From positions 27,956,007 to 28,020,006 of the forward strand of contig OY986965.1 in assembly GCA_963920575.1 (NCBI GenBank): DNA of 64,000 bases. Direction: 5' to 3'. The position numbers were made by a program, and so were the translations under genes. This document shows positions 50,075 through 62,238 of the stretch, one piece after another. Numbering within the stretch: position 1 is the stretch's first letter; every line of letters starts with the position of its first letter. The stretch is from Narthecium ossifragum. Lineage: Eukaryota; Streptophyta; Magnoliopsida; Dioscoreales; Nartheciaceae. The notes under the pieces are model-generated. The model saw nothing but the letters and a program-made list of their open reading frames with translations, ran no database searches and was not told the origin of the DNA.

Positions 50075-52238
50075 TTTCGACTCCAAAATTCTCTCTTATT
50101 ATTAATGGCCGTGTGTGTGGCTTTTTCAGGTCTCATAGAGGACTTCGGCACGGTGATCCTTTGTCGCCTTACTTATTCGTTCTCTGTCAGGAGGTTCTTT
50201 CTCGACTTCTTTCCCTTCCTTTATTGGCATTGGAAGGAGTTAGATATGGGAATTTTGACTTCCATGTGAGCCATTTGCTGTACGCGGACGACTGCATTTT
50301 CTTTTCTCGGGCTACGACTTAGGAGGCTAAGAAATTACTTAATGTCTTGAAGCGCTTTAAGCGGTTATCAGGGTTAGAGATGAACTTGCAAAAATCTAGT
50401 ATCAAGTTTTCCCCGATTGTGTCCTCAAGGCGCCGACAACAATTGCAGAGGCGGACTGGTCTTACATCTAAGGTTGGTGCTTGGCGCTACTTGGGAATTC
50501 CATTGGATGCTAGACGTCTGAATCGCCATGACTTCAATGGGTTGATAGAGGCAGTCCAAGCAAGGTTGGCTTCCTGGAGTTCTCGAAGATTAGCTGATGC
50601 GGCCCGTGCGGTGCTGGTTCAATCAGTTTTGCAGACAATGCCGGCTTTCCAAATGATGGCACAACATGTTCCAGCGGGTGTCTTGAAGAAGGTGGAGAGT
50701 CTTATCCGGCAATTTCTTTGGCGAGGGAGGCGAGGTGGTCTATCATTGCGCCGGGCCTCCTTGCTCATGGAGCGCAAACAGAGCATCTGGACGAAGCTTG
50801 TGAGGAGTAAGTATCGATTTGTAGGCCATTTACCTGCTGGTAAACCTCCATCCAGATGTTCTAGTCTGTGGCGATCGATTTGCCGAGCTTCGGACCTGCT
50901 TCGTGATGGCGTGTTGTGGTTTCCGGGGAAACAGAGCAAGGTGCAGATAGGTTCGGATTGGTGGCTAGGTGATCAAAGACTTGACCGGTGGCCAGTTCCT
51001 GTTGCGACGGATGGGTTCCAATCGAGCTCTACAGTGGAAAGCCTATTGAATGATGATGGAGGTTCGAGTGAAGGCCGGTTGAGAGAGGTCTTCTCGTCGG
51101 AGCTCGTGGAACAGATCTTGGGTATTGAGTTGAAAGAAGTAGACACCTTCCGATGGGCTTGGAGTTCGTCGGGGTCTGTTACTACTGCTGCTTGTTATAA
51201 TTTTCTAGAATCTCAGCATTGCCATCAGTCACAAGAGGAGTGCTTAGGGCGCTGGTGGTGGTCTGTCTGGAAGGTTCCTGCCGGGCCTTGAGTAAGATGG
51301 TTTCTTTGGAGGTTAGCACATGGAAAGCTTCCCTCTCTAGCAAATCTTTGGAATGTCTGTATGGTGTCAAATGGATTGTGTCCTAATTGTGGATGTGAGA
51401 TGGAGACTCTGGATCACATATTTTTCACTTGTCTTGTGTCAAAGGTGATTTGGAGTTCTGTTCATCAATCTGCTGGAATACAGGGGACGGATTGGTCTAT
51501 GGATAAATGCTTTGGCTTCCTGCGACGGTCAACAAAGGAGGAGAATGGAATATTTCAAAAAACTTTGGTGGCATATACTCTTTGGTGTATCTGGAAGAAT
51601 CGTTGCTGTTTGGTTTATGATAGTTGTCCGTTTGTGGTGCACAAGGTGTTGAGGAAAATTTGCTGGCTAGCTAAAGAGTATCATCTGGTACATTTCTCCA
51701 AACAGAGGTCGAGGAATGGGGTGGATCGGACAGGGGGCACCTATATTCAGGTGGATGCATCGGCGCACGTCCCGAGTGGGTTGGTTGGGATTGGTGTTGT
51801 TTGTATTGATGAGAATGAGATGCCTCAATGGTCGGTCTCAGATTCACGTTGTTGTACTCATGATACTGTGATAGCTGGCGAGTTGTATGCGATTTCTAGA
51901 GCTTTGATGGAGGTACGTGATAGGGGTACTAGAGATTTGCAGATTGAGAGTGATTCTTTGAGTGCAGTGAATTTGGTGAATGGGCAGTTCCCGGCATCGT
52001 CATCTATACTTCCTGTTTTCATTGGTATTTGGCGCATGGTGGGGCATTTTCGGACATTTCAGTTGGTGCATATTCCTCGCGAGATGAATTACCTGGCTGA
52101 TGATTTGGCTGCTCAAGCTAGGAGCATGGCGGTCCTAGAGATGGAGGAGTGGAATGTAATAAATCCCAATCCGGTTGAGGTGAGGTGTATTTGTTAGCAT
52201 TCCGGCTCATCTAATAATAATAAAAATAAAAAAAACTA
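50075..52238 (+). mobile_element. L1-type LINE remnant (LINE-2), with A-rich tail
   Basis: Starts inside the reverse transcriptase and ends in an A-rich tail (TAATAATAATAAAAATAAAA, about 52212-52238). No convincing target-site duplication was found. Confidence 0.85.
50086..52197 (+). pseudogene. LINE ORF2: partial reverse transcriptase, zf-RVT, RNase H
   Basis: One frame: PKFSLIINGR, RGLRHGDPLSPYLF and LLYADDCIFF (RT catalytic residues), then LEMNLQKSS and YLGIPLDARR, a zf-RVT motif (CPNCGCEMETLDHIFFTC near 51390) and an RNase H with VDASAH, GELYAISRA and ESDS. TAG at 50320-50322 and TGA at 51289-51291 interrupt it; the second lies in a normal Pro-Arg-Val site, so CGA to TGA is likely. About 60-80 residues usually present between FLWRGRRGG and the SIWTKLVRSKY segment are missing without loss of frame. 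Confidence 0.88.
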
Positions 52239-52638
52239 AGGAAAGATTCAAGTCGCACATTTCTAATTTATTGCTCCTCTACTCTTCTTATTTGTATTCC
52301 TCTTGACTGGTCTCGTATTGGTGCATCATGGAGCAGTTGGATAGTAGGTACTGTGCGCCAAAAGTTCTCAAGATTCCCTAGCATGCAATCCATTTAAATA
52401 GTCAATGAGAACGAAGCCATCAAATGATAAGAGCACTATAACTGTTTTGCTCAGCAAGTAGGGAGAGAGTCGGGATTTGGTAAGGTTAGGCTGACCACCC
52501 AAATAATCTCACGCATGGTGCTCTTCGCTTCCAAAGTCAATAGGAACATGACCCTACGCTTGAACCATGGCTACCAAATCTCATAGGATAGTAACAAGTT
52601 GACAGGACACTGCAACCTACGAGAGGGTTTCCCATCTC

Positions 52639-52646
52639 TATAAATA
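52639..52646 (+). promoter_or_regulatory. TATA box of peroxidase 3
   Basis: TATAAATA, 71 bp before the ATG at 52717; a well-placed core promoter element. Confidence 0.75.
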
Positions 52647-52716
52647 CCACTCTCCCAAACATTGCCAGCATGCAACCCGGCCAGAAACACTCATCTTCTT
52701 ATACTTCCTGCAACTA

Positions 52717-54003
<1,287 letters not shown>

Positions 54004-55850
54004 GTTTTGGCGAAATATATCCGTTGTCTTATTGTTCTTTAATTGGTGTGATCATTTTCATGGTTGTGATGTATTCAGGATTTGTTGTTGTGAGCATATA
54101 TATTGTACGTTTTGGTTGATGTTTCTTAGTCGATCGATTGATCAGTTTGTAAGGGGGATCACCTTAGTTTTGTTAATTTGTACCCAGATTAATTATATAT
54201 GAGTAATAAAGTTTGAGTCATGTTCATTATGCTTGTCTCCACCACTCGGGTATTCTTTAATTAGTAGAAAAATAACTACGATTTTAACAGTGGACTTGGC
54301 TCAATCGAGATATGGTTAAAGAAGATTAAATTCAAAAACATTAACCACCTGGTTTTGAAAACCAAAATTAAAATAGATAATAAAATAAAAAATTCATCTA
54401 AAAATTAGGGGATTGTACGACGTTATTTTTGCAGCTCCGACGACATCATCAGCAACATCGTTAACATGATGAGCACTGCCATCCATCGGCAGCCATCGCC
54501 ATGACCACCGCCATCGCCTCTCACCACCATTCCATGGAGACCACCGACTATTCCTTCCCATTCGTCATCATATCCCCTCCGACGCTCCCTCTTCTCATTC
54601 TCCCAAGATCCAATCTGGATTTGTTGCCAAATAGGATTCATAGTATTCACCTTTTACACTTTAGAATCCTCTCTCATATTTTTTTTTTTTTCATAATAGG
54701 ACCCCATACGTATAAGGAACACTTGTATAAACTAATACGCGTATAAATAATAATTATATGTGTACCCATGATACGTGTATAAACAAGAATTATACACGTA
54801 CACATGATACGTGTATAAACAAGAATTATACGTGTATTAGTTTATATCATCATCCTAGTATTTAATTAGTATAATCTCATGCATAAATACACCGCCCAAC
54901 TCCTACGAATTAATCACCACGACATCTCCAGCCTACAACATGGCTCTTGTCAAAACCCAAGCGTTCTCCTCTCATCAAAACCCCTTCTCCGATCAAAGAG
55001 AGACCTACAAGATAAATTCGGATAACCAAAAGGGAAGCGATCTACACCAGCAGACGGCTTTATCTTTACCGCTTGACTATAAATTCAACACTTTTAGCTC
55101 CAGAAAGTTACCTGCAATGTTAGAAGTTGCACGTCAAAGAAAAAAATGCACAATTCTCCTCAACTAGATATTATCCATGAGAAGTCAATCAAAAACATGC
55201 TGCAGTAAATTAACAACCAAGTAAGCATATGATAGATGCTGCAGTAAATCTCTTTTCCAGTTCCTAAGTTGAAAAATAGGAGTCGCAAGGAAGCTAAAAA
55301 ATGCCAAAGAGATAATCCCATAAGATACCTTTCTAAGAAGCAAGGAATCTTCGCATCTTTACTTGATATTGACAGTTTGCATTTACAACCGGTTCTTCTT
55401 AGAGTTGATGAAAATACCAAGGGTGAAATCTAAGATGAGAGTCTTCTCTTTTAAGATCCAATTTCTTTCCCAGGTCAGTGTTTCTGTTTGTTCAATTATT
55501 TTTTGTGCTTTGATATTGCTAATTCACTCTAATTTATGTCTATATGTACCATTGCCAGGTAGATGATACCTCCGCAGAAACTTGAACATTGTTAATTCTG
55601 CTTCGGAAGAGGTCAGATTGAACTCTCATAAGCATCAAGTTAGTTTCATATTTTAATGGTATACCATTTACTACTGGTTCTTCGTTGCTATCAGGTCAGA
55701 AACTCTGTGAAGTTGAAAAGAATTATGCAAACCATTTTTTCCTTGCTCCTTATCTAACTAAAATAGGCAAATATTGGAAGATGTAGTCTGGAAAGCTATT
55801 GGTCAAAATGGATATAGCTGAGAATTGAAATCATACTAAATTTCTGATGT
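54004..55850. other. Peroxidase 3 downstream region, no gene recognised
   Basis: AT-rich. 54700-54845 has short direct repeats of ACGTGTATAAACAAGAATTA. The open frame 54940-55167 matches nothing I know and is not supported. Confidence 0.4.
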
Positions 55851-56345
55851 TTTTTTTTCCATCAGAACAATATTCAGAACAGAGTACCAGTGGCGGGCTT
55901 CGATGGTGGCGGTCAGGGGTTGGCCAGCCGCGGGGGTTGTCGGGGGCGACGTTGGTCGGCGGAGATCACACCGCTAGAAGGGAGGGCGGGGCGTGGCGGC
56001 GCGATGGCAAAGAAGGGAGGACAAGGCGTTGCGCCGGGGCTGGTTTGTTCGGCAGTCGAACCGGATGCCGCCGCCGCCATTGGAGGTGGGAGGTCGTGGA
56101 TGCCCTAGATCGGGATCGCCGGCAGTCATAGACGAGGCGATGGACAAGGAGAGGAAGGGAGACGAGGGTGGAGGCGTCGCGGCGGTGCGAGAGCGAAGAA
56201 GCTCGGGGGAGGGAAGGATTTCTCAGCTAATACCTAATAACCCATGTATACATCGTGACCGTCCGATCCCATCGGACGGTCAGGATACTGGTTCGTTTCC
56301 TAAGCCTAACAAACTAGTTCTATTAAGATAATTCCTCTATGCTGA
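55850..56345. mobile_element. Probable right end of a GC-rich inverted-repeat element
   Basis: GC-rich 55890-56215 followed by GACCGTCCGATCCCATCGGA hairpin DNA and an end that matches, in inverse orientation, 59075-59160 (GACCGTCCGAT...ATCGGACGGTCAGGAT, then an AACTAGTT/AACCAGTT block and GGAATT). It could be the end of a Mutator-like element or one half of a split pair with 59075-59160. Confidence 0.45.
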
Positions 56346-57729
56346 TTCCACATACACAAAACTTAACACAAATTTTGACACTAGATCTCAGCCCTTGATT
56401 TCAAGGGCTGAGATTAAAACACAATGTCATCTCCTCTCTCACCTTCCACTTAAATTCAGTAAGTTATAAGGTTAACAGGTCGAACCTACTCAGGATCCGA
56501 AACCCATTTAAACCCAAAACCACTTAGATCCACTTAGGATCCTTTCTCTCTGATCTCCTTCGATCCTTCCGGCCTCCACCACCGCCCTCCTCCGGATTCC
56601 ATCCCTGCCTCGCCCTCCTCCGGCCTCCATGCCCCGCCCTCCACCACCGCCCTCCTCCACCCTCCGCCCTCCATCCCTGCCATACCCTCCTCCGGCCTCC
56701 ACCATCGCCCTCCTCCACTATGCTCTCCTCACTTCGCTCGAGCTTGCCGAGTTAAAGACCGGCTGCGAAGACGGCGTGTGCCCCAAGCTTGGCGTGGACG
56801 GCGTATCTTCGCTCGAGCTTGACATGCTTGCTTCTGGTGACTGGTGAGTGGGTTCGGTGATATCTCTTCCCGATCTGGCGTTTTGACCAGATCGGAGGTT
56901 GGAGTGGCGGCGTAGAGGGGCGACAGCGCCGGATCCTTGAGAAAGGTGTTGCTCGGAGTCCGACCTCTCCTCCATCGTCTCCTTCTCCTCCAGTCTCCAG
57001 TGAAGCTACGTCCCCGAGCACCACCCTTCTCAAGCATCTGAGGTGAGGAGGACGATGGGGTACGTCGACCCAGATCGGAGGTTAGAGTGGTGGCGTAGAG
57101 GGGCGATGGGTATCCGGATCTGTGGTTGGAGTACTGGCAGCGTAGAGGGACGACAGGTATCCGGATCCGAGGTTGGAGTGGCGGCGTAGAGGGGCGACGA
57201 CGTCGGATCCTTGAGAAGGGTGGTGCTCGGGGGTTCGCCGCGGCGTAGAGGGGCGACGGTGCCGGATCCTTGAGAAGGGTGGTGCTTGGGGGTTCGCTGA
57301 GGCTTCACCGGAGGAGGAAGAGACGATGGAGGAGAGGTCGGACTCTGAGCTTGATCAGCAGCGCCGGATCCTTGAGAAGGGTGGTGCTCGGGGGTTCGTC
57401 GCGGCTTCACTGGAGAAGGAAGAGACGATGGAGAGGCTGACGCGAAGGGCTTGGCGAGGTCAGACGGAGCTCGGGGCGGGCGAGGGCGGAGGGAGTCCGG
57501 AGGCGGTGGTGAAGCTTGGTCGGCGAGGTGACTGGAGATGGAGACTTGGGTTTTGGGTTTAAATGGGTTTCGGATCCAAAGTGGGTTCGACCCATTAACC
57601 CTATAATTTACTGAATTTAAGTGGAAGGTAAGAGAGGAGATGGCATTGTGTTTTAATCTCTGCCCTTGAATCAAGGGCTGAGATCTAGTGTCAAAATTTG
57701 TGTTAAGTTTTGTGTATGTGGAACCAACC
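56345..57729. mobile_element. GC-rich element with about 200-bp inverted ends (copy 1)
   Basis: Both ends carry CCACATACACAAAACTTAAC and GACACTAGATCTCAGCCCTT blocks in inverse orientation, continuing through CTTCCACTTAAATTCAGTAA to GAAACCCATTTAAACCC. The interior is GC-rich, with repeated GGCGTAGAGGGGCGAC and GCCGGATCCTTGAGAAGGGT units. No protein family is recognisable; the proline/serine-rich frames are repeat translations. The long inverted ends suggest a non-autonomous Mutator-like element. Confidence 0.65.
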
Positions 57730-59031
57730 CCTATATATACTCTTACCTTCCACTTAAATTCAATAAATTATGGGGTTAACGGGTCGAACCCACTTTGGAT
57801 CCGAAACCCATTTAAACCCAAAACCACTTAGGATCCACTTAGGATCTTTTCTCTCTGATCTCCTTCGATCCCTCCGACCTCCAGCCTCCGCCATCGCCCT
57901 CCTCCGGATTCCATCCCTGCCCCACCCTCCTCCGGCCTCCACCACCGCCCTCCTCCTCCCTCCGCCCTCCATCCCTGCCACACCCTCCTCCGGCCTCCAC
58001 CATCGCCCTCCTCCACTACGCTCTCCTCACTTCGCTCGAGCTTGCCGAGTTAAAGACCGACTGCGAAGACGGCGTGTGCCCCAAGCTTGGCGTGGACGGC
58101 GTATCTCCGCTCGAGCTTGACATGCTTGCTTCTAGTGACTGGTGAGTGGCTTCGGTGATATCCCTTCCCGATCTGGCGTTTTGACCAGATCGGAGGTTGG
58201 AGTGGCGGCGTAGAGGGGCGACAGCGCCGGATCCTTGAGAAAGGTGGTGCTCGTAGTCCGACCTCTCCTCCATCGTCTCCTTCTCCTCTAGTCTCAAGTG
58301 AAGCTACGTCCCCGAGCACCACCCTTCTCAAGGATCTGAGGTGAGGAGGACGATGGGGTACGTCGACCCAGATCAGAGGTTAGAGTGGTGGCGTAGAGGG
58401 GCGATGGGTATCCGGATCTGTGGTTGGAGTACTGGCAGCGTAGAGGGACGGCAGGTATCCGGATCCGAGGTTGGAGTGGCGGCGTAGAGGGGCGACGACG
58501 CCGGATCCTTGAGAAGGGTGGTGCTCGGGGGTTCGTCGCGGCGTAGAGGGGCGACGGTGCCGGATCCTTAAGAAGGGTGGTGCTTGGGGGTTCGCTGAGG
58601 CTTCACCGGAGGAGGAAGAGACGATGGAGGAGAGGTCGGACTCCGAGCTTGATCAGCAGCGCCGGATCCTTGAGAAGGGTGGTGCTCGGGGGTTCGTCGC
58701 GGCTTCACTGGAGAAGGAAGAGACGATGGAGAGGCTGACGCGATGGGCTTGGCGAGGTCAGACGGAGCTCGGGGCGGGTGAGGGCGGAGGGAGTCCGGAG
58801 GCGGTGGTGAAGCTTGGTTGGCGAGGTGGCTGGAGATGGAGACTTGGGTTTTGGGTTTAAATGGGCTTCGGATCCAAAGTGGGTTCGACCCGTTAACCCT
58901 ATAATTTACTGAATTTAAGTGGAAGGTAAGAGAGGAGATGGTATTGTGTTTTAATCTCAGCCCTTAAAATTAAGGGCTGAGATCTAGTGTCAAAATTTGT
59001 GTTAACTTTTGTGTATGTGGAACCAGCCCCA

Positions 59032-59032
<1 letters not shown>
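57730..59032. mobile_element. GC-rich element, tandem second copy
   Basis: Repeats nearly all of copy 1 in the same orientation at about 1.3 kb spacing with a few percent differences, but its left terminal 95 bp are missing: it begins at CTTACCTTCCACTTAAATTC. The right inverted end is complete. Confidence 0.7.

Positions 59033-59075
<43 letters not shown>
59033..59075. repeat. (TA)n microsatellite
   Basis: About 42 bp of TA repeats between the tandem element and the hairpin DNA that follows. Confidence 0.95.
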
Positions 59076-59078
<3 letters not shown>

Positions 59079-59162
59079 GAATTTTCCATAGAGAACCAGT
59101 TCCCTACTGTTATATAGGGAACTCTGATCCTGACCGTCCGATCTCATCGGACGGTCTATTTC

Positions 59163-59184
59163 GGGGGGGGGGGGGGGGGGGGGG
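59163..59184. repeat. Poly(G) tract of 22
   Basis: 22 consecutive G within an inverted repeat: CTATTTCGGGGG before and CCCCCGAAATAG after, with TTTAAA between. Confidence 0.95.
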
Positions 59185-59356
59185 TTTAAACCCCCGAAAT
59201 AGATGAGGCCTTCAATAGAATGAAGACATTGCTTGCAGAGGAAGGATTGCAGTAAATTACTTACCAATTATTTCATATCCATTATATTACCTACTATCAA
59301 AATTCAAGCAATTCATCTTTGACATGACATTTACTATTACCTGTATTTGAATGAAG

Positions 59357-60889
59357 TGCACCTATTTGGAGGGATGCGAATGATCCATTCACATGGATAG
59401 ACGTCGAGATGATAATTTCCATGATGAAAAACCAGTACATATCAGTGCAGGTATGTAACTGAGTTAAGTATTTAATTACTGTATACATCATGTTCGTAGT
59501 TACTTTCGCCAGAAATAAACAGCAGGATCTTCCCAGCTAAAAGTGTTAGATTCTACAAATTTAACACTTTCACCTGGTAGTAACTTCCAGGTATAGGCTG
59601 GTAGTAACTTCTCAATTTAGAGTGGTAGTAACTTCTCACTTTATACTGTTAGTAACTTGGCACTTTACACTGGTAGTAACTTCCCAATCTGGAGTGGAAG
59701 TTACTTCTCACTTTAGGTTGGTAGTGACTTCCCCTTTTAGAATGGTAGTAACTTCTCAATTTAGAGTGGTAGTTACTTCCCCCTTTAGAATGGTAGTAAC
59801 TTCTCATTTTATACTGTATGACAGATACTTCCCATATAAATTGTGAAGAGTAGTTAGTTATTTTGCATATTATTAGTAGTTACTTCACCAACATACCAAA
59901 ACCTTTACTGGGGCACGTAAGTCATAGTTACTTCCCTGTTCAATGGCACTTAATTCCGTAGATAATTGATTGTTAATTTCAATTAACTGCAATTCATTGC
60001 ATAGGTTGTCGATGCGTATACAAGGGCATTGACTATGGATCCTGAATTTGATGGAAATTCTTGCTTCATTGAAGGATATTGTTGGGTAAGTCATATCCAC
60101 ACTTAAATCATTGAATTTTTCTCATAGCTTACTATGTTATTATCTTTCATACACAGAGCATGCTAGTCCTTGATTATAATGAGGACATTGCTGTCAAAAC
60201 TTTTGACAAATTTGTGCAAGCAATTAAGGAAGGAAAGAAGCATGTTTTCTTCCCAATACTCTCAACGGGCTACAAGACAGAAAACAAAACACCTTTCCAT
60301 TGGACACTATTGGTGTACAACATTAAGGATGAGAAATGAAATTTCTACAACTCAATGAGGCCTAGGGGTAGAGGCAGGAAAGACGCTTTTCTTAAGGATG
60401 CCAAGCAAATGGTAATGCTTTATGATCTCTATCAAATGCTTTATGAGCTGACTATGCTTTATAATCCCTTGTTTTAAGAATGCAAAGCAAATGGTAATGC
60501 TTTATTACCTGACTGGAAATGATGTCTAACATTTTCACTTCGTTTCATCACAGAAGGATTTAATAGAAGATGAAATACTTCCAACTCAAGCATCCAAAAA
60601 GGCAATTGTCAGCTACCAGAATACTCCCCAACAAGCCCCTGACTCGTAAGACACACTTCACCAATTGTCTATTTGGAAAATTTCAAACATTATTTAATAT
60701 TTCATGTTGTTTAGAATTCAAATCTAAATTGTGAGCCAAAAAACATGTCACAGGAATGACTGCTCGATGTATGCGTGTTATTTCATGCGTGAGATAGCAC
60801 TTCATCATCGACATCCAAGGAATATTACAGAGGAAGGAATCAATGAATTCAAGGGGCAGCTTATCGACAAATTACTAATGCACAGATGA
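59357..60889 (+). pseudogene. Ulp1/SENP-like cysteine protease (C48) carried by the MULE
   Basis: Exons inferred from GT/AG sites and frame: about 59357-59450, 60005-60085, 60157-60411, 60554-60645 and 60754-60889. The catalytic triad pattern is present: His in FHWTLLVYN (60298-60300), Asn in FYNSM (60349-60351; Asp in most relatives) and Cys in NDCSMYACYFMRE (60761-60763). Ulp1 proteases cleave SUMO from targets; the role of transposon-borne copies is unknown. A TGA at 60337-60339, where the family has Trp (before NFYNS), truncates the protein before its catalytic Cys, so this copy should be inactive. The N-terminal part is not clearly resolved. The transposase gene faces it from the other side. 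Confidence 0.82.
59569..59830 (+). repeat. Array of TGGTAGTAACTTC, 24-bp period
   Basis: About ten units of (T/G)GGTAGTAACTTC with spacing close to 24 bp, inside the presumed first long intron of the Ulp1-like gene. The core GGTAGTNAC is the complement of the GTAACTACC core used on the other side. The unit length being a multiple of three makes an 8-residue repeat frame that should not be taken as a protein. Confidence 0.9.
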
Positions 60890-61054
60890 AGCATGTGCCT
60901 TTCAGACTTTAGACTGGTGGATACATATTTGCCAAAGACATGATTCCTTGTTGCCGCCCAAGAATGTACAGTTAAACATATTCTATCTACATCAATCGAT
61001 GTAATACATGACTTTATACATACAAATGTACACATTGAAATTATTGTCAGCACG

Positions 61055-62110
61055 TTGAATGAGGAAGAAGTAACTACCAATAGATTGAGGAAGTAACTAC
61101 CAAAAGGTTGAGAAGTAACTAGCAACACATGGGGAAGTGACTACCATTATGAAGAAAGTAACTACCTTTTTAAGCAACAGTATAAACGAGGTAGTATCTG
61201 CCATTTTACTGACGAAGTAACTACCATCCCATTGGAGAAGTAACTACCAATAGATTGAGGAAGTAACTACCAAAAAGGTTGAGAAGTAACTAGCAACACA
61301 TGGGGACGTGACTACCATTATGAAGGAAGTAACTACCGAAAGGTTGAGAAGTAACTAGCAACACATGGGGACGTGACTACCATTATGAAGGAAGTAACTA
61401 CCTTTTTAAGCAACAGTATAAACGAGGTAGTATCTGCCAATTTACTGACGAAGTAACTACCATCCCATTGGAGAAGTAACTACCAATAGATTGAGGAAGT
61501 AACTACCGAAAGGTTGAGAAGTAACTAGCAACACATGGGGAAGTGACTACCATTATGAAGGAAGTAACTACTTTTTTAAGCAACAGTATAAATGAGGTAG
61601 TATCTGCCATTTTACTGACGAAGTAACTACCATCCAATTGGAGAAGTAACTACCAATAGATTGAGGAAGTAACTACCAAAAGGTTGAGAAGTAACTAGCA
61701 ACACATGGGGACGTGACTACCATTATGAAGGAAGTAACTACCCTTTTAAGCAACAGTATAAATGAGGTAGTATCTGCCATTTTAGTGACGAAGTAACTAC
61801 CATCCCATTGGAGAAGTAACTACCAATAGATTGAGGCAGAAACTATCATAAGATTTAGGGAATAACCAGCATTAGATTGGGAGAAGTAACTACCATAAAA
61901 TCTGAGAAAGTAACTACCATCAGATTGAGGAAGTAACTACCATTAGATTGAGCAGGAACACATGGGTGTAGTAACTACCATCTTAAGTACCATTAGGTGG
62001 AGAAGTAACTACCACCTGATGGGAAAGTAACTACCATTATCAACAGGAAGTAACTATCAATACATGGAGAAATAACTACCAGCAGGTGAAGAAGTAACTA
62101 CCAATGACTT
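61055..62110 (-). repeat. Large array of GAAGTAACTACC with 170-bp higher-order period
   Basis: Around forty GAAGTAACTACC-like units (variants GTGACTACC, GTAACTAGC) cover 61055-62110, between the 3' ends of the two genes. From 61067 to 61840 the units form a higher-order repeat: GTAGTATCTG occurs at 61191, 61427, 61597 and 61767, spacings 236, 170 and 170. From 61850 on the units are irregular. Confidence 0.92.
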
Positions 62111-62238
62111 CCAAAATTGCCTCCCATTTAACTGCAATGTAACTTAGTTAAGTAAATATCGAAAGTTAACTATTACAATATGGCTTTTACTGAACAGTTG
62201 CTGAAGAATAAGACACATTACTGGATGACAACAAACGA

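Noticed and set aside
54940..55167. 75-codon frame with its own ATG
   Set aside because: No known family, no supporting promoter or neighbouring exon, length within chance expectation.
55847..56331. GC-rich frames of 70-112 codons
   Set aside because: Three frames overlap in the same DNA with Gly/Arg-rich composition and no domain; part of a repeat end.
59622..59846. Frame of eight-residue repeats (VVTSxFR type)
   Set aside because: Arises because the 24-bp motif array has a period divisible by three.
61055..62110. Possible CRISPR array because of regular short repeats
   Set aside because: Plant nuclear DNA, variable spacing, degenerate units, no cas genes and a clear MULE context.
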